From the NCBI GenBank assembly GCA_028704125.1, contig JAQVLM010000098.1, positions 1-8,849 on the forward strand: DNA of 8,849 nucleotides. The letters run 5' to 3'. The notes under the pieces were generated by a model, which saw only the letters and a list, made by a program, of their open reading frames with translations, did not search any database and was not told the DNA's origin. The number at the start of each line of letters is the position of its first letter. Within the stretch, counting starts at the first letter, position 1. A program made the position numbers and the translations under genes. Shown here in pieces: positions 4,408-8,849 of this stretch. The DNA is from Opitutales bacterium (GTDB lineage: Bacteria; Verrucomicrobiota; Verrucomicrobiia; Opitutales; JAFGAQ01).

Positions 4408-7400
4408 TTGTCCCAGGCTTGGAGGACGAGGGATTGGGTGCGGAAGTGGCCGTGGAGGCGGAGGTCGTTGTTTTTGAGGCCGCGGAAGGTTTCGCTGGGG
4501 TAGTCGGGGCCGTGGGTGTCGGCGGGGTCGAGGATGTAGCGCAGCTCCTCGCGGGTGAGGCCATAGAGGCGGGCGTAGTGCGCATCGAGCTCCGCGCGCA
4601 AGTGTGCCCGGCGGTCGGGGTCGAAGGGGAAGGGCGGGCCGTCGTGGCCGAGGTCCGCTGCCCAGCCCCGCAGGGAATGGGAGGTGTAGGTGAGCTCCAG
4701 CACACGCGGGACAATGAAGTCGAGGTCCGCCTGGCTGTAGGCGTCCGGCGGGAGGATCGGGAATTGAGTGAACAAATAGAAACTCATGTTCACGCCACCG
4801 ACCTTCTGCCTAACGATCATATCGCACACCATTGAGTTTAGATTTCCCATCAATGCTGCGACCAATGAAGGTTTTGCTTTGGAGAAATATAAAAACAAGC
4901 TATCTCCAACCGCAGTCCGGGGAATCACGGAAGAAATCAGAGTTCGCTCATCATTGGATCTGGCGTTTCTTCTCCAGCCCATGAGCCAGCGGGGGCTGCG
5001 TTGGTCGAGCAGGGTGTAAACGGCGGAGGGGAGGTCGGGGGCGTCCTGCAGTTGTTGCAGTTCGGCTTCGCTGAGGGGGGTGGCGGCTTGGGCGTCTTTG
5101 AGCAGGCGGGCCTCGCGCCAGTCGCCGCTGCGGGCCGTGAGGGTCTCGAAGAGTCCGCCGCTTCTCCAGAGCGGGTGGGTGCGGGTGTCGGGGCTTTGCA
5201 GGGCGGCGAGCGGGTCTTCGGGCAGGCTGGCTTCCACCCAGTGCGCGAGCGGGAGCAGCAGGCCATGCATATCCCCTGCGGCCCAGGCCTTGCGCAGCGC
5301 GGTGGGCGCATCGGCGATGCGGGCGAGCACCTGCGCTTCGTCCACCCAGTAGCGTGGCTGCACTTCGTAGTCGGGCCGCTGCTTCTGCCCGAGGGTCACA
5401 TCGCCGGAGTCGAGCGCCTGCTTCTCCGCACTCCAGGCGTAGGTTGCCCAGCGGTGGTCGAACTGGTGCATCATCTTCGCCTCATAGAGCGGCAGCCGCC
5501 CATCCCCACCCTCGCCGTGGAAGAGGTGACTGTCGTTGGACATGTCGAAGAGTCGCGCAAACGAAATACCCCATGGGTTCTTCCCGGGTGAGTCGCCCCG
5601 CTCCTCTTCGATGAGCACCGGCACGCGGCGGTAGATCTTCTTGGTCAGCTCCGCATCGGCGTTCGACCGGAAGACTGGGCAGGTGAGCGTGTTCGGGTTG
5701 ATCAGGCGGAAGTCCTCCGCACTGAGGCTGAAGCGGCGGCGGGCATCGCGCAACTGCGGCACCTGCGTGAGGAAAAACGCAAACTCCGCTGCTTCCGCCT
5801 GCCCGAGGGTGAGGAGGCAGAATTTCATGCGGTTGTCCACGTCGGGAAACAGGTTTTCCCGATTTTCAAAGTCGTAGAGGCTGGCGAGCTTGCCGCTCTG
5901 CGCGAGCTGCCCGAAAAAGGCCTTGGTGCTGTCGTCGGTGGCAATGCCGGTGGGCACGATGAAGCCCGCCGTGCCGCGCGGGCTGACCAACTGCGCAATC
6001 GTCTCGGAGAACAGGGCGTAGGTGTTGACATCCCCCACGCCGGTATAGGGAAAGCGCCCGCCTGCATCGCCTTTGACATGGGCAAAGATGCTCATGGCCT
6101 CCGCCTCGCGACGGGCTGAGAAGAAGGCGCGGTGCAGGGCCTGCTCAGGTTCGGAGCCGTGCTGCAGTGCTTCGATGAGGCGTCCGCGCTCGGCCTTGTT
6201 TTTCGCATTGGCGACGGCCGGGTTGCGGGTGGCGAAGAACTCCTCCTCCTGCAGTTTGATGCGCTCCCAGGGTGGGTTGCCGAGCACGCAGTCGAAGCCG
6301 CCTTTGGCATAGACCTGGGCGAAGGTGATGGGCCAGTGCAGCACGCGGGCTTCCTGGCAGCGTGCGGTGGCATGGGCGATGCGTTGCTCCAGCAGGGGAT
6401 CCTTGACGCTGGGGAAGAGCAGCGCGTTGAGGGTGTGGGTGGTCGGGGTGGTGTCGAGCGCGGCGGGGCCGGATTTTTCGCAGAGGAAGGCGGCGATACA
6501 GGTATCGGCGGCGCGGGTAATGGCGTTGGTCTTCGCCTCGCGCAGGAAGTTAAGCCAGGCGGCTTCCTTGGCGGCGATGGCCTCCGTGCTTTGCTCGGGC
6601 ATGGCTTCGAGGGCCTGGAGTGCGGCGAAGAGGTTGTCGCAGGCGGCGGGGTTGAAGAGTTCGTTGCCCTTCTTGAGCTGGGTGAGCTCCTTGCGGGCGG
6701 CTTTGTTGAGGCGGGAGAGGGTGCTGCAGGTGTCCTTGTCGTCGCCGGTGAGGGGCTTGAAGGCGTCGTCGGGGATGCCATCGGCGAGCTGGGCGAAGTC
6801 GGTGATGCCGAGCAGCGCATCGCCACAGACGAGGTGGTGGTCGAGGAAGGAGAGCGGGCGACCGGGTTCGAAGCCTTCGATCCAGAGCGCGGTGCGGGCA
6901 AGCTCCAGGGCCATGGGGTTGCGGTCCACACCGTGGATGCAGTGCGCGATGACGTCGCGCAGGGCGTGGCGGTAGTCCTCGGGGCGCACGGCTCCATCGA
7001 TGGCGCGGATGTCGGCGAGTTGTTCCGCGAGGCGGCGGGCGGCACCGAGCAGGAAGTGGCCGCTGCCACAGGCGGGGTCGATCACACTGATGCCAAGCAG
7101 GGCGGCCTCGGGGGAGTCGGGTCGCTCGTGCAGGCGGGCTTCGATGACGGGGTCAAGCGCGGTGTCGAGCAGGGATTGGACGAGGGAGTCGTCGGTGTAG
7201 TAGCTGCCGGAGGTTTTGCGGGCATTGCCATCGGTGGAGCCTGCGTCGGTGATGCCGATGAAACCGAAGCTGCGGCTTTCGAGGTCCACGGTGGGCACGA
7301 GCTCCAGCAGGCTCTCATACACGGAGCCGAGCTCTTCGGGGCCCATGTTGCGGTAGTCCACCACGGAGGTTTTGCCATCGATCACGGACCAGCGCAGGTG

Positions 7401-8603
7401 GCGCATGGCGGTGAGCAGGGCCGCATTGCCAAGGGAAGCGGCATCGAGCGCGGGGCATTGCTGCGGGGCGAAGAGTCCGCCGAGCGCAGGCAGGGCGAGG
7501 CGTGGTTCGCCGCTGGCAAGGGCACGGAAGACGATACGGAGCCCGAGCCACAGGTCGCAGTGCGGATCGCGTGTGCTGCGCCGCAGGGCGCGTTCCTTGA
7601 GGCGTCGCATGGAGTAGCCCTCCCGGTAAGCATGGCGGGCAGCAAGGGCGGCATCGCTGTCGTCGGGTACATGGAGCAGGCCGCGCTCCTCGAGGGTAAA
7701 GAGGAAGAGGCAGCGATACACCAGGCGGAGCAGTTGCTGGAAATAGGCATCCACCGTGAGCGAGCCGTCGAGCAGGGACTGGCGCAGCGCTTCATTGCCG
7801 CGCTGCTGCAGGAAACCGTTGCCAAGTGCGGAGAGGGCCTCGGTCACGCCATTGCGCAGGCCGGCCCGCACCCGCATGCCCTGGGCTTCGCCTTCGGACT
7901 TCCAGCGTTCCCATACTTCGGTCTCTGCCGCTGCACCGGCGCGGCTGGCGTGAAAGATGCGCCAGAGGGCGGCAAAGTCGGGGTAGCGTTCCTCGCGCAG
8001 GATCTTTTCGAGGTCAAACTCCAGAAAGGTCGGGCGCGTGAGGGTCTCGGCATCGCGGATGAGGCGCAGGGTCTTGCCGTTGGTAACAATGGCCCAGAGG
8101 CAGGCGTCGCTGGCATCGAGGAATTGCTGGGCAAGCTGGTGGGCCGATATCTTGCGCCTGCCCGAACCGATGATACCGAGCGCTTCGATGGCTGTGTCCA
8201 GATCGCTGGTGTGCGGGGCCACCACCACCGGAATGTGCCCACAGGCCATGAGCGCAACCGGATACGCCCGGTCAGCGAGGGCCAGCGGGCCGGTGAGCTC
8301 CTCCACGCCGGAGTAGCCGAATACGTCGCGCAGCAACTCCTTGACAAATCCTATCGTTGCCCGCCGGGCATCGATGTCACTCCGCCCGGTGATGGGCTCA
8401 AATCCTTTCCATAGCGCAAGCGCTATGCGGAAGGCGCGTCCATACTCATCCACAAGCTTCAAGCCTTTGGGGATGTGGTAGGCTTCCGGCGTCTGACTGG
8501 GGTGTTCGCCCTTGGCCAACTTTTCGAGCACCGCAGGGACGAAGAGGTTTCCTTCCAGACGGATGGAATCAAAGATCAGGTTTTCGGGTGATTTGCGGGA
8601 CAT
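4395..8603 (-). CDS. Large Eco57I/DrmMI-like N6-adenine DNA methyltransferase
   Basis: A 1402-residue protein from ATG 8603. It transfers methyl groups from S-adenosylmethionine to adenine in DNA. The catalytic core shows TSGSYYTDDSLV (464-475), motif I DPACGSGHFL (509-518), HGVDRNPMALELA (557-569), VCGDALLG (592-599) and motif IV GNPPWE (775-780), the NPPW of adenine methyltransferases. About 265 residues of insertion separate motif I from motif IV. The N-terminal 460 residues, including LWAIVTNGKTLRLIRD (170-185), resemble the HsdR-like front part of large Type II/DISARM methylases, but I see no clear PD-(D/E)xK catalytic set. The C-terminal half ends in family-typical LTREELRYILDP and probably reads the target site. 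Length and both ends fit DISARM DrmMI or related stand-alone methylases. No helicase, DUF1998 or PLD partner lies in the window; partners could be to the right. The start has no Shine-Dalgarno because a heptad array abuts it. An upstream in-frame TTG lies inside the array and is unlikely to be used. Confidence 0.9.
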   Translation of the reverse strand: MSRKSPENLIFDSIRLEGNLFVPAVLEKLAKGEHPSQTPEAYHIPKGLKLVDEYGRAFRIALALWKGFEPITGRSDIDARRATIGFVKELLRDVFGYSGVEELTGPLALADRAYPVALMACGHIPVVVAPHTSDLDTAIEALGIIGSGRRKISAHQLAQQFLDASDACLWAIVTNGKTLRLIRDAETLTRPTFLEFDLEKILREERYPDFAALWRIFHASRAGAAAETEVWERWKSEGEAQGMRVRAGLRNGVTEALSALGNGFLQQRGNEALRQSLLDGSLTVDAYFQQLLRLVYRCLFLFTLEERGLLHVPDDSDAALAARHAYREGYSMRRLKERALRRSTRDPHCDLWLGLRIVFRALASGEPRLALPALGGLFAPQQCPALDAASLGNAALLTAMRHLRWSVIDGKTSVVDYRNMGPEELGSVYESLLELVPTVDLESRSFGFIGITDAGSTDGNARKTSGSYYTDDSLVQSLLDTALDPVIEARLHERPDSPEAALLGISVIDPACGSGHFLLGAARRLAEQLADIRAIDGAVRPEDYRHALRDVIAHCIHGVDRNPMALELARTALWIEGFEPGRPLSFLDHHLVCGDALLGITDFAQLADGIPDDAFKPLTGDDKDTCSTLSRLNKAARKELTQLKKGNELFNPAACDNLFAALQALEAMPEQSTEAIAAKEAAWLNFLREAKTNAITRAADTCIAAFLCEKSGPAALDTTPTTHTLNALLFPSVKDPLLEQRIAHATARCQEARVLHWPITFAQVYAKGGFDCVLGNPPWERIKLQEEEFFATRNPAVANAKNKAERGRLIEALQHGSEPEQALHRAFFSARREAEAMSIFAHVKGDAGGRFPYTGVGDVNTYALFSETIAQLVSPRGTAGFIVPTGIATDDSTKAFFGQLAQSGKLASLYDFENRENLFPDVDNRMKFCLLTLGQAEAAEFAFFLTQVPQLRDARRRFSLSAEDFRLINPNTLTCPVFRSNADAELTKKIYRRVPVLIEEERGDSPGKNPWGISFARLFDMSNDSHLFHGEGGDGRLPLYEAKMMHQFDHRWATYAWSAEKQALDSGDVTLGQKQRPDYEVQPRYWVDEAQVLARIADAPTALRKAWAAGDMHGLLLPLAHWVEASLPEDPLAALQSPDTRTHPLWRSGGLFETLTARSGDWREARLLKDAQAATPLSEAELQQLQDAPDLPSAVYTLLDQRSPRWLMGWRRNARSNDERTLISSVIPRTAVGDSLFLYFSKAKPSLVAALMGNLNSMVCDMIVRQKVGGVNMSFYLFTQFPILPPDAYSQADLDFIVPRVLELTYTSHSLRGWAADLGHDGPPFPFDPDRRAHLRAELDAHYARLYGLTREELRYILDPADTHGPDYPSETFRGLKNNDLRLHGHFRTQSLVLQAWDNPRP

Positions 8604-8726
8604 GGTCGGAAGGGGTCTAAGGTCCAAGGTCTAAGGTCTAAGGTCTAAGGTCGGAAGAGGGTCCAAGGTCCAAGGTCCAAGGTCGGAAGAGGGTCCAAGG
8701 TCCAAGGTCTAAGGTCGGGGGTCGGG
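8604..8726. repeat. Heptanucleotide tandem array B (GGTCYAA)n
   Basis: Same unit and orientation as array A. Five perfect units fill 8614-8648, three 8660-8680 and three 8692-8712. The interrupter GGTCGGAAGAG sits at 8649-8659 and 8681-8691, and a shortened form GGTCGGAAGG at 8604-8613. Two GGTCGGG units (8713-8726) end the array one base before the stop codon of the four-helix-bundle gene. The array is therefore the complete intergenic region: it starts at the base next to the methyltransferase ATG and ends next to the neighbouring stop codon. Bases 8621-8691 match 4286-4356 of array A with a single mismatch. Confidence 0.97.
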
Positions 8727-8727
8727 G

Positions 8728-8849
8728 TTATTTGTATTTGCTTCCTTTTAGGTCTGAGGTTCGGAGGTATTTCATCAGGCCGGAGAGCATGCGGTTGATG
8801 CGGGTGGCCATGTCGGATAGGCGGTCGAAGGTGGGCTGGTCGATGAAGC
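8728..8849 (-). CDS. Four-helix-bundle protein, 23S rRNA-IVP type (C-terminal part)
   Basis: Only the last 39 codons are inside the window; the 5' end lies to the right. The visible residues contain RLSDMATRINRMLSGLMKYL, an amphipathic helix, followed by the basic tail RTSDLKGSKYK. The ending pattern M-L-x-G-L-x-x-Y-L-(K/R)-x-S-(D/E)-L-K-G-x-K is characteristic of the small (about 120 residue) four-helix-bundle proteins first described from intervening sequences in 23S rRNA genes and related to Avd of diversity-generating retroelements. Their molecular role is poorly known; they are often found next to restriction-modification and other accessory genes. The stop is TAA at 8730-8728. It is on the same strand as, and 124 bp before, the methyltransferase gene, with a heptad array between them. 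Confidence 0.8.
   Translation of the reverse strand, partial: FIDQPTFDRLSDMATRINRMLSGLMKYLRTSDLKGSKYK

Noticed and set aside
6132..8414. 760-codon plus-strand open frame opposite the methyltransferase gene
   Set aside because: It is the antisense of a GC-rich gene with strong methyltransferase motifs. Its translation is Gly/Glu/Val-rich with no recognisable domain, as expected for a shadow frame.
8604..8627. Upstream TTG start for the methyltransferase inside array B
   Set aside because: The eight added residues are encoded by repeat DNA, no ribosome binding site precedes the TTG, and ATG 8603 gives a natural start.
8728..8849. Diversity-generating retroelement, because the fragment resembles Avd
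   Set aside because: No reverse transcriptase, template repeat or variable repeat is seen; the heptad arrays do not show adenine-directed variation.

Overview
The window looks like an accessory, defence-rich stretch of a moderately GC-rich Gram-negative bacterial chromosome. The dispersed non-coding words (ACCACGAA-type repeats, GGGATGCTCCCGC-type repeats, a GGCGGCTCACCGGGGAC repeat) together with a 23S-IVP-type four-helix-bundle gene remind me most of Verrucomicrobiota or relatives. This placement rests on general appearance and has not been checked by a search.

Layout. Bases 1-214 hold no convincing gene, only dispersed repeats. A plus-strand toxin-antitoxin pair follows: a ribbon-helix-helix antitoxin of the DUF6364 type (269-538) and a PIN-domain ribonuclease (538-951), joined by a TAATG overlap. 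A putative promoter/operator with three CGTG words at exact 12-bp spacing lies in front. Bases 952-1517 are a non-coding gap between convergent transcription units, with two further copies of the dispersed repeat, two GGGATGCTCCCGC words and a perfect 9-bp hairpin.

Everything from 1518 to the right end is on the minus strand, so transcription runs right to left: the C-terminus of a four-helix-bundle protein (8728-8849, cut by the window edge), a 1402-residue Eco57I/DrmMI-like adenine-specific DNA methyltransferase (4395-8603), an SMC/OLD-like AAA ATPase (3044-4153), a DUF4276 TOPRIM-like protein (2361-3047, starting at a GTG within a 4-bp overlap), and an HNH_2 endonuclease (1518-2291). ATPase and DUF4276 are clearly one translationally coupled unit, similar in plan to the AriA/AriB pair of PARIS and to a split OLD nuclease. 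The HNH gene 69 bp downstream may be a third component.

The most unusual structure is a pair of heptanucleotide tandem arrays, GGTCTAA/GGTCCAA with periodic 11-bp interrupters GGTCGGAAGAG, that bracket the methyltransferase gene exactly. One array (8604-8726) fills the whole gap between the four-helix-bundle gene and the methyltransferase start codon. The other (4231-4407) begins inside the methyltransferase stop codon and runs to the putative promoter of the ATPase operon. The arrays lie in the same orientation and share a 71-bp segment with one mismatch. Recombination between them would remove the methyltransferase gene cleanly. Three consecutive GGTCTAA units also stop translation in all six frames.

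Taken together, the window reads as a defence island: a toxin-antitoxin module, an ATPase-TOPRIM-HNH candidate defence operon and a large DNA methyltransferase that may belong to a DISARM-like or Type II restriction system continuing beyond the right edge. No helicase, DUF1998 or PLD nuclease partner is visible inside the window.
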